Below are positions 27,070 through 36,977 of a stretch of DNA of 64,000 bases, one piece after another; position 1 is the first letter of the stretch, and each line of letters begins with the position of its first letter. Under the pieces are notes generated by a model. That model was given only the letters and a program-made list of their open reading frames with translations, ran no database searches and was not told the DNA's origin. Source of the stretch: JBLIRR01 sp049472395. Its GTDB lineage: Bacteria > SZUA-182 > DTGQ01 > JBLIRR01. Location: positions 1-64,000 of the forward strand of contig JBLIRR010000009.1 of assembly GCA_049472395.1 (NCBI GenBank), given 5' to 3'. Position numbers and translations under genes: made by a program.

Positions 27070-27696
27070 ATGGCTGAGGAACAAAAATTAAAAAAGGTAT
27101 TAGTCCTTGATGATGAGCAAGTCGTCTTAGACTCCTGTAAAGCTATCCTCGAGGGAAAAGAACTTGACTTAATCACTACCACATCGGTTGAAGAATGTTT
27201 CTCTATTGCGAATGGAGGCGATATCGACCTTTTTGTGACGGATATTATGATGCCGGAATTAAATGGTGTAGAAGTAGTAAGACGGTTGAGGAAAACGAAC
27301 AAAAAGATGACGGTCATAGTAATTACAGGTTACCCATCACTTGATACAGCCAGAAAATTTATGCAGCTTGGAGCGTATGATTATATCCCAAAGCCATTTA
27401 CGGCAAGCGAATTCCGTGATACAGTCTTGCAGGCCCTTAACAAGGAAGACCCTAAAAAGGCTTTTAGGGAAAAACTTGTTTTGCAAATATTGGATCGTAC
27501 GGCAGATGATCCTGATTTCTTTGATCAGCTTTATATGGGCAGTGGCTCTGAGGCGCTCAAGGAATATGATATTAGCCATGAAGCGAAAGCGGCCATACTC
27601 TCCGGTGATATAAAGTGGATAGAAAATAACGTGGGCAAGCTTACCGACAAACAGATGATGGTGCTTCTTCGCAAGCTAGAGATGGAGATCTGGTAG
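27070..27696 (+). CDS. Response regulator with C-terminal helical domain
   Basis: A 208-aa protein. Residues 8-122 are a receiver domain with the acidic pair in LVLDDEQ, phospho-acceptor Asp58 in LFVTDIMMP, Thr in IVITGYP and Lys in YIPKPF. The C-terminal 65 residues (FFDQLYMGSGSEALKEYDISHEAKAAILSGD..) are helical and not a known DNA-binding domain; they loosely resemble the LigA/Os1348-type helical fold. AGGAGG precedes the ATG. Leading the formate dehydrogenase cluster, it probably senses or relays redox state through protein contacts. Confidence 0.85.
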   Translation: MAEEQKLKKVLVLDDEQVVLDSCKAILEGKELDLITTTSVEECFSIANGGDIDLFVTDIMMPELNGVEVVRRLRKTNKKMTVIVITGYPSLDTARKFMQLGAYDYIPKPFTASEFRDTVLQALNKEDPKKAFREKLVLQILDRTADDPDFFDQLYMGSGSEALKEYDISHEAKAAILSGDIKWIENNVGKLTDKQMMVLLRKLEMEIW

Positions 27697-27791
27697 CATG
27701 CGAGAATAGTCATTTCAGGAAAAAAGAATTTCCTTTCAGAATCTATTCAAATCCCTTCAGAGGATTAAGCAAAATGCTATAGAGGATTAAA

Positions 27792-29756
27792 ATGGTTAAA
27801 GTGATTTTTAGTAACTGGCAGGATAAGGTGATCGATAACCGCTCTCTGGAGAAACGATTGATCAAAGATACATTCCCTCAATTACAAGATTTTGAAGAAG
27901 GCAACCGAATTAAAGCATTCGTGGGATGGGACGGATTTTTCATCTTTGACCGGGATGCACCGGTAGTGGATATGATAAGGGCATATGTGGCAAAGGTACA
28001 GGAGGAGAGTTGCGGATATTGCATTCCCTGCCGGATAGGCACGAAAATCGTTGCCGATACATTGACCACTATCGCCAATGGTTTAGGTCAGGCCGAAGAC
28101 CTTGACAAAATCAGGAAGGTAGCGTGCGTAATCCGCGATTCATCCATGTGTGAACTGGGGCATACGTCAATGAATGCATTGTTGAAACTCATGGATATGA
28201 TGCCGGAGAAGTTTTATGAAGCCATAAATGAAAGGCGCCTCGTATCGCGTGGGGCCTATAGAAGCATCGCAACAGCGCCATGCATCGAAGCCTGTCCGGC
28301 ACACTTAGACATCCCGCGTTATATTGATGCCATACGAGGCGGTAATTATTATGCGAGTCTCGCCATCATAGCCCGGAGAAACCCCCTCGCCGGCATATGC
28401 GGGCGTGTATGTGTGCGGCCATGTGAATTTGTCTGCCGGCGTGAGGAATTGGATGAGTCCATATCTATTAAGTATTTGAAACGATTCGTAAATGATCAAG
28501 TTCTCTCCTATGCTGCCGCACGCCTTAAACCTGTGGAAGAAGCGCCCTTAAGGAGCAATAAAAAGATCGCTATTATTGGGGCAGGGCCGTGTGGATTGAC
28601 TGCTGCCGTGTATTTGAGACAAGAGGGTCATAGCGTTGAAGTGGTGGAAGAACTCAATGAACCGGGGGGCATGAGCGCAATCGGCATACCTGATTATAGA
28701 TTGCCTCGGGAGGTGATTCGTGCAGAGGTCCGTCGTATGGGGGAAATTGGCGTCACATTCAGGTATGGAGTGCGCATAGGAAGAGATATTACCCTGAAAG
28801 AGTTGCGTAAGCACTATAATGCTGTTCTTATTGCCATTGGTGCTCACAAGGATAAGGCTATCGGTATGCAGGGAGAAGAGAAGAAACCCGAAGGATATAT
28901 ACCTGGGGTAAAATTTCTGCGCGATCTCAATATGCTCTATCCTGTCGGTCAATATAAGCCCCCGGAAGGGAACCACGCTGTTATTATCGGAGGTGGCAAT
29001 GTTGCCATGGATTGTGCCCGAAGTGCAAAACGTCTTGGGTATTCAAAGGTGAGCGTCCTTTATCGCCGTACGGAAAAAGAGATGCCGGCGGATGAGGAAG
29101 AAATCCGGGATGCGAAGCTCGAAGGAATAGAATTTAATTTCCTCACACACCCAATCCGGATTGAAATGAAGGATGGGAGAATTACGGGACTTACCTGTAT
29201 ACGCATGGAACTGGGTGAAGCAGATGCATCAGGAAGGCGCAGGCCCCTAGAAGTGAAAGGTTCGGACTTTTTACTTGCCTGTGATATTGTGATTCCTGCT
29301 ATCGGACAGGCGACCGACTTTTCATTTGTAAGCCAAGATTTTCCAATCACCACTACCAGATGGGGGACAGTAGTCGTTGATGAGGAAACGATGATGACCA
29401 GCCAACCGGGTATTTTTGCGGGAGGAGACTGCGTAAGTGGGCCGAAGGCATTGATTGACGCAATGAGTCAGGGACTTCATGTGGCACATTGCATGAATCA
29501 ATATCTGAGAGGAGAGCGGATGAGTATGCCCGAAAGTGAAAGGATGTTCCGGCTGATAGAGTCTATGAAATTGCCGCAATCACCGGTTACCCGTATTGGG
29601 AAAAAGGAGCGATGCCATCTTGAAATGCGCTCTGTGGAAGAGAGAATCTCAGATTTTAATGAGATAGAATGCGGATACAGTCCGGAGGAGGCTATCCATG
29701 AGGCAGAACGATGTCTGAGGTGTTATCGCATTGCAATGTTCGTAACAGAGGAATAA
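27792..29756 (+). CDS. NuoF-type Fe-S / GltD-like FAD NAD(P)H oxidoreductase fusion
   Basis: A 654-aa flavoprotein. The N-terminal part carries the NuoF C-terminal [4Fe-4S] site (CGYCIPCRIGTKI, Cys74/77/80 with Cys120). It then continues as a GltD-type module: CIEACPAHLDIPRYI and CGRVCVRPCEFVC for two [4Fe-4S] clusters, an FAD Rossmann motif GAGPCGLTAA near 262, and an NAD(P)-binding GGGNVAMDCARSAKRLG near 403. The FMN/NADH part of NuoF is absent. It is the likely electron-transfer partner linking FdhA to NAD(P)H. The FdhA start lies 5 nt after its stop. Confidence 0.88.
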   Translation: MVKVIFSNWQDKVIDNRSLEKRLIKDTFPQLQDFEEGNRIKAFVGWDGFFIFDRDAPVVDMIRAYVAKVQEESCGYCIPCRIGTKIVADTLTTIANGLGQAEDLDKIRKVACVIRDSSMCELGHTSMNALLKLMDMMPEKFYEAINERRLVSRGAYRSIATAPCIEACPAHLDIPRYIDAIRGGNYYASLAIIARRNPLAGICGRVCVRPCEFVCRREELDESISIKYLKRFVNDQVLSYAAARLKPVEEAPLRSNKKIAIIGAGPCGLTAAVYLRQEGHSVEVVEELNEPGGMSAIGIPDYRLPREVIRAEVRRMGEIGVTFRYGVRIGRDITLKELRKHYNAVLIAIGAHKDKAIGMQGEEKKPEGYIPGVKFLRDLNMLYPVGQYKPPEGNHAVIIGGGNVAMDCARSAKRLGYSKVSVLYRRTEKEMPADEEEIRDAKLEGIEFNFLTHPIRIEMKDGRITGLTCIRMELGEADASGRRRPLEVKGSDFLLACDIVIPAIGQATDFSFVSQDFPITTTRWGTVVVDEETMMTSQPGIFAGGDCVSGPKALIDAMSQGLHVAHCMNQYLRGERMSMPESERMFRLIESMKLPQSPVTRIGKKERCHLEMRSVEERISDFNEIECGYSPEEAIHEAERCLRCYRIAMFVTEE

Positions 29757-29761
29757 GACAA

Positions 29762-32491
29762 ATGACGACAACTGTCACAACAGAAAACAAAATACGATGC
29801 GTTATCGATGGTAATGAAATCAAAGCTCCTGCCGGTTTAACTATTTTAAAGGCAGCACGCATGGCTGGGATTAAGATTCCCACATTGTGTTATCACAAAG
29901 CTCTCGCTCCTATCGGCTCGTGCAGGATTTGTCTGGTTGAAATAGAGGGGATGGACCGCCCTGCTACTGCGTGTACTACACAGGCTCTTGATGGCATGCA
30001 CATAAGCACCAGATCAGAGAAGTTGTTTCATCTTCGGCGTGAAGTCATCAAAATGATACTGGCCCATCATCCGCTTAATTGCGCACCATGTCCGAAGAAT
30101 GGAGATTGTGAGCTTCAAGATCTTGCCTATGAATATGACCTCGCTGCTATGGATTTTAATGAATACAGAATCGAGATCATGGAATTTCCATGGAAGCCCT
30201 TTTCGACCCCGATACTTGACTATCATCCGAGGCGATGCATTCTCTGTGGCCGCTGCGTGAAGGTGTGCACTGAGATCCGAGGATTAGGTGCCATTACAAT
30301 GAATGGTACGGGTGCTCAGACTATCATTCAACCGGTGATGGCAGATGAAGAGTCAGCGTCCCGTTGCATCTCATGTGGGGAATGTATGCGTGTATGCCCG
30401 GTGAATGCAATAGAGGAACGTATGGGCGGAACAAAGGGAAAACCGTGGGAGACAAAAAAAGTACAAACAACCTGCGGATATTGTGGGGTGGGATGTCAGC
30501 TTGATTTTAATGTGGTACACAATCACATCGTGGGAGTTACTACCCGTGATGGCGTGGGAGTCAATAAAGGCCGCCTCTGTTCAAAGGGCAGGTTCGGATA
30601 TACCTTTATTCATAGTGAAGATCGATTGACAAAACCACTTGTACGCAACGAACAGGGACAATTTGAAGAGACCTCCTGGACATTTGCTCTTATGCGCGTT
30701 GCGCGTGAATTGAGACGTATTAAAAAAGAATTCGGGCCTGATTCACTCGCGGGACTTTCCAGTGCCCGATGTAGCAATGAAGAGAATTATCTGTTCCAAC
30801 GGTTGGTAAGGCAGGTATTCGGTACAAACAATGTCGATCATTGTGCCCGGCTTTGACACTCTTCCACCGTGGCCGGTCTGGCTGCAGTATTCGGAAGTGG
30901 CGCTATGACGAATTCTATTGATGAAATTGAGGATGCCCATGTTATCCTCATAACAGGAACGAATACCACGGAGAATCATCCGATCATTGCTCATAAAATA
31001 AAGTTGGCCGCGGAGCGGCGCAACGCACGATTGATCGTGGTTGATCCGCGTCGAATAGATCTTGTTGACCAGGCCAACTACTGGTTACGCCAGCGTCCGG
31101 GAACAGATGTGGCCTGGATAAATGGCTTGATCTATTGGATACTGAAAAATGACCTCCATGACAAGGAGTATATCGAGCAGCGATGTGAAGGCCTGGAAGA
31201 GCTTATAGCTGAAGTGGAGCATTGCACGCCTGACTATGTCGAGAGGATTACGGGTATCCCGGCATCTGATATAAAAGCAGTTGCGGAACTTATCGGCAGG
31301 GCGGAGCGTACTATGTTTCTCTATGCGATGGGTATTACGCAGCATACCACAGGCACGGATAATGTGAAATCAATTGCGAATTTAGCAATGATTACCGGTA
31401 ATGTGGGAAGGTATGCCACAGGAGTAAATCCACTGCGCGGGCAGAATAATGTGCAGGGTGCATGCGACATGGGAGCGCTTCCTAATGTTTTTCCCGGATA
31501 TCAACCGGTGACCGATCCTGAGGTAAGACAAAAATTCATAAACATATGGGAAGCAGAATCACTCCCGGAAAAGCCCGGTATGACCATGACCCAGATGATG
31601 CCTTCAATACTGGAAGGAAAGATCAGGGGTATGATTATTATGGGTGAGAATCCCGTTCTGTCAGATCCGAATGCGAGCCATGTTGAAGAAGCGCTTAATG
31701 CGCTGGATTTTTTGGTTGTTCAGGATATTTTTCTCACCGACACAGCGAAGCACGCTCATGTTGTCCTGCCGGCAGCCAGTTGGGCAGAGAAAGATGGCAC
31801 CTTTACGAATTCCGAACGACGGGTACAAAGGATACGAGCTGCAATCGATACAATAGGCAGCAGTTTCCCCGACTGGCAAATAATCCAACGGATAGCGCAG
31901 TTGATGGGGACACCTATGGAGTTCTCCTCCCCTGAGCAGATATTTAATGAAATCCGGCGTACCACTTCCCTTTATGCGGGTATAAACTATATGAGGATTG
32001 AAAGGGAGGGGGGTATCCAATGGCCATGTCCCGATATCGACCATCCCGGCACACCGTATCTTCATAAAGAGGGATTTAAGAGAGGCAAAGGCCTCCTTAC
32101 CCCCATATCATATCGTCAACCGGCTGAGAAGCCGGATAATGATTATCCGCTGCTTCTTACGACAGGCCGCATTCAGTATCATTATCATACGGGAACAATG
32201 ACCCGGCGATGCAAAAGTCTCAGTATCCTGGCTCCGGAGTCGGTACTAGAGATCAATGAAGAAGATGCTGCGAAATTTGGGATTATGGAGGGTGATCTCC
32301 TTAAACTTTCATCCCGTCGTGGAAGCATAACAATAAAGGCCCATATCACTCAAAGTGTAGAGTGCGGCGTAGTATTTACGAATTTTCATTTCCGGGAGTC
32401 TCCTATTAACCGCCTTACAAATGATGCACTCGATCCCATTGCGAAAATCCCGGAATATAAGGTGTGTGCAGTCCGTGTGGAAAAAATTTAA
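29762..32491 (+). CDS. fdhA: Selenocysteine-containing formate dehydrogenase alpha subunit (UGA-coded Sec365)
   Basis: One 909-aa reading frame interrupted by an in-frame TGA at 30854-30856, which should be read as selenocysteine 365. The context ARL-U-HSSTVAGL is the formate dehydrogenase active site. Domains: [2Fe-2S] ferredoxin (Cys43/54/57/71), a NuoG-type His-Cys site (His103, Cys107/110/116), two [4Fe-4S] sites (Cys159/162/165/169 and 202/205/208/212), then a Mo/W-bis-MGD core with a proximal cluster (Cys238/241/245/273). It interconverts formate and CO2 in the cytoplasm. Start ATG 29762 has AGAGGA upstream. SelB and tRNA-Sec genes must be elsewhere. Confidence 0.95.
30869..30885 (+). 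promoter_or_regulatory. Bacterial SECIS hairpin
   Basis: Twelve nucleotides after the UGA, GTGGCC (30869-30874) and GGCTGC (30880-30885) form a 6-bp stem with two G-U pairs. It is capped by the loop GGTCT, the apical loop recognised by SelB in bacterial formate dehydrogenase SECIS elements. Position and loop match the E. coli fdhF arrangement. Confidence 0.85.
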
Positions 32492-34214
32492 TGGTTATCA
32501 ACAATTTCTAAAGCACGCAAGGCTCTATTTTAAGAGTTTTGGATTTAAGATCCTGGTATTTATAGGATTTATGTTGATCTTTCTTATAGGAGTCAATACC
32601 TGGTACAATATTTTTGTGCAGGAAGAGCAACTCATCGAAGAAGTCCTCAGGTGGGCAGATAATATCGCGCAAACCGTGAAATACTCAACAAGAATACATA
32701 TGCTTGAAAATCGTAAAGAAAAGGTACAGGAAACAATACATTACATTGTAGAGAAAACTGAGGGGATTGAAGGAATACGGCTCTATGATAAAAAAGGCAC
32801 AATTCGCAAGACTACTATACAGGCTGAGAGGGGACAGATTGTTGAGAGGAGTGCAGATCAATGTTTAATCTGTCATGACAGGGATACGCCTTATAAAGAG
32901 TGCCAATTTGAGAGGCACACGAGGATCACGCAATCCGAATCAGGGGATCACAGAGTTGTGAGTCTTTCACACGTTATCTTCAATGAGGATCGCTGCTCTG
33001 TGAAGTGTCATCAGTACCATCCGGCAGACCAGAAGGTACTCGGCGTGTTTGAAGTAATCATGTCGCTGAAGGATTTAGATGAAAAAATCGCGAGAAATCG
33101 AGGCCGGCTCATCCTTATAAGCATTCTATTTTTTACTTTTATTATGGGTAGTCTCGGATTTATGTTTTTTCATCTTTTCATCCGGCCGGTGAATATGCTT
33201 TTGCAAGGCATCCAGCGGTTATCGCTCGGAGACTTTAAGGCTGAGGTTCCTGTCTTCAGTGATGATGAATTCGGGCGTATCTCCCAATCATTCAATAAAA
33301 TGGTTGAGAAACTGAAAAAAGAAACAGCATATCACAATCTTCTTCTTTACGATAGTACTCTGTCCGAGAATCCTGAGGATGACCCCGCACTACGCACGAA
33401 GAAGGAATTTGGCCATAATGGTAATAATGGTAATAATGGATCTAAATCCTCTTTTGAAGAAATCTATGCACGAATCCAGGATGAAACCTATATGAAACTT
33501 GTCCGGTCAGTCAAATTGGCTTCCCTTGGGCAGCTCTCAGCAGGTATTGCTCACGAAATAAACAATCCGCTGACGGCGGTCCTAAGCTACAGCACACTGC
33601 TTCAGGAAAAACTCACCACACCGAAAGAAAAAAAATGGCTTGACACGATTGTCGATGAAACAAAACGATGCCGTAATATTGTATCCGGCTTACTGGAGTA
33701 TGCACGGCAATCAGCCCCAGAGAAAACGAGCACACAGATAAATGATATTGTGGAACGTGCTATCTTTCTGCTTGAAAACAAGGAATCATTTCATAATATA
33801 ACAATCATAAAAAGACTTGACCATGATCTTCCCAAAGTGAAAATAGATAGAGGACAAATTTACCAGGTAGTGACAAACTTGCTCATTAACGCTGCAGATG
33901 CAATAGAAGGCAGTGGGACCTTGACCGTGAAGTCGGGGATCCATACCATTAAATCAAAGGTTGCAGAGGATCGCCATTTTGTGGAGATCTCAGTGACAGA
34001 TACCGGGTGTGGTATTCCTGAGCACCATATGGAACGGCTTTTTGATCCCTTTTTTACCACAAAAGGCCCCAATCTGGGAACAGGTCTCGGGCTATCCATC
34101 TGCTATGGAATTATTAAGCGTCATAATGGGAATATTGCTGTCCGCAGTGAGATAGGAAAAGGATCCACCTTTATCATTCACTTTCCTATTGAAAAGGAGA
34201 ATAAGAATGAATAA
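32475..34214 (+). CDS. Sensor histidine kinase with periplasmic heme-type CxxCH motifs
   Basis: A 579-aa kinase if GTG 32475 is used (GTG 32466 is an alternative); it overlaps the end of fdhA. Two transmembrane segments (FKILVFIGFMLIFLIGV and LILISILFFTFIMGSLGF) bracket a periplasmic sensor. This holds CLICH and CSVKCH, so one canonical c-type heme site and one CxxxCH variant. HAMP, HisKA (GIAHEINNPL) and HATPase (GCGIPEHHMERLFDPFFTTK, GTGLGLSI) domains follow. It probably senses redox state or a gas and phosphorylates the adjacent response regulator. Confidence 0.9.
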   Translation: MWKKFNGYQQFLKHARLYFKSFGFKILVFIGFMLIFLIGVNTWYNIFVQEEQLIEEVLRWADNIAQTVKYSTRIHMLENRKEKVQETIHYIVEKTEGIEGIRLYDKKGTIRKTTIQAERGQIVERSADQCLICHDRDTPYKECQFERHTRITQSESGDHRVVSLSHVIFNEDRCSVKCHQYHPADQKVLGVFEVIMSLKDLDEKIARNRGRLILISILFFTFIMGSLGFMFFHLFIRPVNMLLQGIQRLSLGDFKAEVPVFSDDEFGRISQSFNKMVEKLKKETAYHNLLLYDSTLSENPEDDPALRTKKEFGHNGNNGNNGSKSSFEEIYARIQDETYMKLVRSVKLASLGQLSAGIAHEINNPLTAVLSYSTLLQEKLTTPKEKKWLDTIVDETKRCRNIVSGLLEYARQSAPEKTSTQINDIVERAIFLLENKESFHNITIIKRLDHDLPKVKIDRGQIYQVVTNLLINAADAIEGSGTLTVKSGIHTIKSKVAEDRHFVEISVTDTGCGIPEHHMERLFDPFFTTKGPNLGTGLGLSICYGIIKRHNGNIAVRSEIGKGSTFIIHFPIEKENKNE

Positions 34215-34605
34215 AAAAGTAAAATTGCTCATCATTGATGACGAACTCGTTGTGCAACAAAGTTGTACTGACATCTTCACTGAAAAGAGTGATCAGTATC
34301 ATATCGAGGCGGTCTCTTCCGGTGAGAAGGCACTTAGTGAACTTGAGAAAAAATCCTTTGATATCATATTGACTGATCTTAAAATGCCCGGTCTGCCCGG
34401 GCTTGAATTAATCGCAACCATAAAGAAAAAGTTTCCTCATATTGCCATTATCGTTATTACAGGATATGCAACAGTAAAGATTGCGGTAGAAGCGATGAAA
34501 CTTGGTGCGGTTGACTTTGTTCCCAAGCCCTTTACCTCTGATGAGATCTTCGATGCAGTTGAGAATATGGTAAAACGAATCACAACACAGGTAATAGATT
34601 CATAA
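34207..34605 (+). CDS. Single-domain response regulator
   Basis: A 132-aa receiver-only protein: LLIIDDE, phospho-acceptor Asp57 in IILTDLKMPG, IVITGYA and VPKPF. There is no output domain. AAAAGGAG precedes ATG 34207 and the start overlaps the kinase end, so it is the cognate partner. It is similar to the receiver at 27070, suggesting a phosphorelay within the cluster. Confidence 0.92.
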   Translation: MNKKVKLLIIDDELVVQQSCTDIFTEKSDQYHIEAVSSGEKALSELEKKSFDIILTDLKMPGLPGLELIATIKKKFPHIAIIVITGYATVKIAVEAMKLGAVDFVPKPFTSDEIFDAVENMVKRITTQVIDS

Positions 34606-34652
34606 CATAGATATATATACTATGAGAGATCTTAAATAAAAAGGAATCAGAT

Positions 34653-35498
34653 ATGGCATATAGAATCACCGAAAAAAAAGAACTTGCAGCAGATGTGAAG
34701 TTAATGAAAATAGGTGCTCCTCTTATTGCCCGAAAGGCCAAGCCGGGGCAATTTATCATTTTTCGGATTGATGAGAGGGGAGAGAGAATACCCCTGACGA
34801 TAATGGATACTGATAAAGAGGATGGATTGGTAAGTATTATTTTTCAGGAAGTAGGGAAAGCAACAAAACAACTGGGGCAATTACAGGTAGGTGATGAAAT
34901 CCTTGATTTTGTCGGGCCATTAGGGAAACCAACAAAGATAGAGAAAGTGGGTACTGTGGTGTGTATCGGCGGAGGTATTGGGGTTGCCCCGATTTATCCC
35001 ATTGCCAAAGCCTTTAAGAAGAAAGGGAATAGGCTCATCTCTATTATTGGTGCGCGATCAAAAGAGCTTCTCATTCTTGAAAAAGAAATGGGTACAATAA
35101 GTGATCAACTCCATGTCACCACAGATGATGGCTCGTATGGCTATCACGGCTTTGTGACGGACATGCTGCAAAAGTTAAAAGATGAGAAGGAAACTATCGA
35201 CCTGGTTATGGCTATTGGCCCGGTTCCGATGATGCACGCAGTAAGTAACCTGACCAGGGAATTTGCCATTAAAACATTGGTCAGTCTGAACCCCATTATG
35301 ATTGACGGGACAGGAATGTGCGGTGGCTGCAGAGTGAGCATAGGAGGAGAAACAAAATTTGCGTGTGTAGATGGTCCTGAATTTGATGGTCATCTTGTCG
35401 ACTTTCACGAGTTGAGAAAACGGCAAGGCACCTTTAGGGAATTAGAACATGTAGCACATACTACATATAATGAAAAATGCCGATTAGCGGCCGGTTAA
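34653..35498 (+). CDS. nfnA: NfnA/SudB-type FAD-[2Fe-2S] reductase subunit
   Basis: A 281-aa ferredoxin-NADP reductase-like protein. The FAD region has KPGQFIIFRIDERGERIPLTI, the NAD site is CIGGGIGVAPIYPIAK near residue 108, and the C-terminal [2Fe-2S] ligands lie in GMCGGCRVSIGG..FACVDGPEFDGH. With the next gene it forms the NADH-dependent reduced ferredoxin:NADP oxidoreductase (Nfn) or the related sulfide dehydrogenase (Sud). Both subunits are of normal length. Confidence 0.9.
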   Translation: MAYRITEKKELAADVKLMKIGAPLIARKAKPGQFIIFRIDERGERIPLTIMDTDKEDGLVSIIFQEVGKATKQLGQLQVGDEILDFVGPLGKPTKIEKVGTVVCIGGGIGVAPIYPIAKAFKKKGNRLISIIGARSKELLILEKEMGTISDQLHVTTDDGSYGYHGFVTDMLQKLKDEKETIDLVMAIGPVPMMHAVSNLTREFAIKTLVSLNPIMIDGTGMCGGCRVSIGGETKFACVDGPEFDGHLVDFHELRKRQGTFRELEHVAHTTYNEKCRLAAG

Positions 35499-35535
35499 TT
35501 GACTTATAACCACATAATACGAGAAAGGGAGCACA

Positions 35536-36942
35536 ATGACAAGGCAAGAGATGCCACGACAACCAGCCTCCGTGAGAGTAGAAAATTTTAGTGAAGTAGC
35601 CCTCGGTTATACAAAAGAGCAATCTGTGATGGAAGCACAACGATGTCTCCAATGTAAAAAGCCATTCTGTAGTATAAAAGGATGCCCTATTGAGATAGAT
35701 ATCCCAGGTTTTATAGGGAAAATAGCACAAGAAGATTTTCTTGGAGCAGTGAAAATTATTAAAGAAAAAAATAGCCTGCCTGCCATCTGTGGGAGAGTGT
35801 GCCCCCAGGAGACACAATGTGAGCAGTTTTGTGTGCTGGGGAAAAAGAGTGAACCAGTTGCCATCGGGAGATTAGAACGATTTGTGGCAGATTATGAAGC
35901 GCAGCAGGGCACAATAGATATACCGCCTCCTGCCATGAGAATGAATAAAAAGGTCGCTGTTGTAGGTTCAGGTCCTGCCGGCTTGACTGCCGCCAGTGAT
36001 CTATCAAAGCTTGGGTATGATGTCACCCTCTTTGAGGCATTTCATAAAACAGGTGGTGTGTTAGTGTATGGAATACCGGAATTTCGGCTGCCCAAAAGCA
36101 TTGTTGAGCGGGAAGTAGAGTATATACAAAAGCTTGGGGTTGAGGTGAGAAAAAATTTTATCGTCGGTAAAACTTTGACCGTCGACGAACTATTAGAGGA
36201 TGGGTATGAAGCAGTTTTTTTGGCAAATGGGGCAGGTTTGCCTAAATTTATGAATATCCCCGGCGAGAATTTAATTGGGGTGTATTCTGCCAATGAATTT
36301 TTAACACGTGTAAATCTCATGAAGGCCTATTTGTTCCCACAGTATGACACTCCCATTATCGTCGGGAAAAAGGTTGCTGTATTTGGGGGTGGAAATGTGG
36401 CCATGGATTCGGCGCGTACAGCAAAAAGATTAGGTGCGGACGAGGTCTATATTATTTACCGGCGTTCCAGAAAGGAAATGCCTGCCCGAATCGAAGAGGT
36501 TGAGAATGCAGAGGAAGAAGGGATCATTTTTAAATTATTAACTAATCCCATCAAAATAATTGGAAATGACTCAGGAATGGTATCTGGCCTTGAATGCATT
36601 GTGATGGAATTGGGTGAGCCTGATGAATCAGGCAGACGAAGACCTATCCCCATTAAAGGCTCTGAATTTTCAATTGATATTGATACTGTTGTTGTGGCGA
36701 TCGGGAACGGAGCGAATCCTCTTGTTGCCTCCACAACCAAAAACTTGGCTGTCTCATCAAGAGGATATATTATTGCAGATGAGAAGGCAGGCCAGACAAG
36801 TAGAAAAGAGATTTTTGCCGGAGGTGACATTGTCACCGGAGCAGCTACCGTTATATCTGCAATGGGGGCTGGGAGGCGTGCAGCTCGGGGTATTGATAAC
36901 TATCTAAAAAGTTTACCTACTCAAAAACCGGGTAGTTTTTAA
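35536..36942 (+). CDS. nfnB: NfnB/SudA (GltD-like) FAD-Fe-S subunit
   Basis: A 468-aa flavoprotein of the homotetrameric glutamate-synthase-small-subunit family. N-terminal [4Fe-4S] ligands are in CLQCKKPFC, GCPIEIDIP and CGRVCPQETQCEQFC. The FAD site is VVGSGPAGLTAA near residue 140, the NADPH site GGGNVAMDSARTAKRLGA near 282, and the terminal FAD motif is FAGGDIVTGAATVI. Adjacent nfnA supports an electron-bifurcating transhydrogenase. Annotation as glutamate synthase small subunit would be misleading because no large subunit is present here. Confidence 0.9.
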   Translation: MTRQEMPRQPASVRVENFSEVALGYTKEQSVMEAQRCLQCKKPFCSIKGCPIEIDIPGFIGKIAQEDFLGAVKIIKEKNSLPAICGRVCPQETQCEQFCVLGKKSEPVAIGRLERFVADYEAQQGTIDIPPPAMRMNKKVAVVGSGPAGLTAASDLSKLGYDVTLFEAFHKTGGVLVYGIPEFRLPKSIVEREVEYIQKLGVEVRKNFIVGKTLTVDELLEDGYEAVFLANGAGLPKFMNIPGENLIGVYSANEFLTRVNLMKAYLFPQYDTPIIVGKKVAVFGGGNVAMDSARTAKRLGADEVYIIYRRSRKEMPARIEEVENAEEEGIIFKLLTNPIKIIGNDSGMVSGLECIVMELGEPDESGRRRPIPIKGSEFSIDIDTVVVAIGNGANPLVASTTKNLAVSSRGYIIADEKAGQTSRKEIFAGGDIVTGAATVISAMGAGRRAARGIDNYLKSLPTQKPGSF

Positions 36943-36963
36943 AACCACGAGTTTTTGAGTAGG
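36916..36963. terminator. Hairpin between convergent nfnB and RRM gene
   Basis: Perfect 13-bp inverted repeat: CCTACTCAAAAAC (36916-36928) inside the nfnB 3' end and GTTTTTGAGTAGG (36951-36963) just after its stop. It lies between two convergent genes and could terminate both. The A/T-rich inner arms supply short U tracts. No long T run follows. Confidence 0.5.
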
Positions 36964-36977
36964 CAGGGACAATTATA

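Noticed and set aside
29711..30856. Separate 381-aa ferredoxin-domain protein followed by an independent 540-aa molybdopterin protein
   Set aside because: The TGA between them is in frame, lies at the known selenocysteine position and is followed by a SECIS hairpin, so this is one gene starting at 29762.
31661..32065. 134-aa minus-strand frame inside fdhA
   Set aside because: Shadow of the conserved formate dehydrogenase reading frame.
35536..36942. Glutamate synthase small subunit
   Set aside because: No large subunit is present and nfnA is adjacent, so an Nfn/Sud-type subunit fits better.
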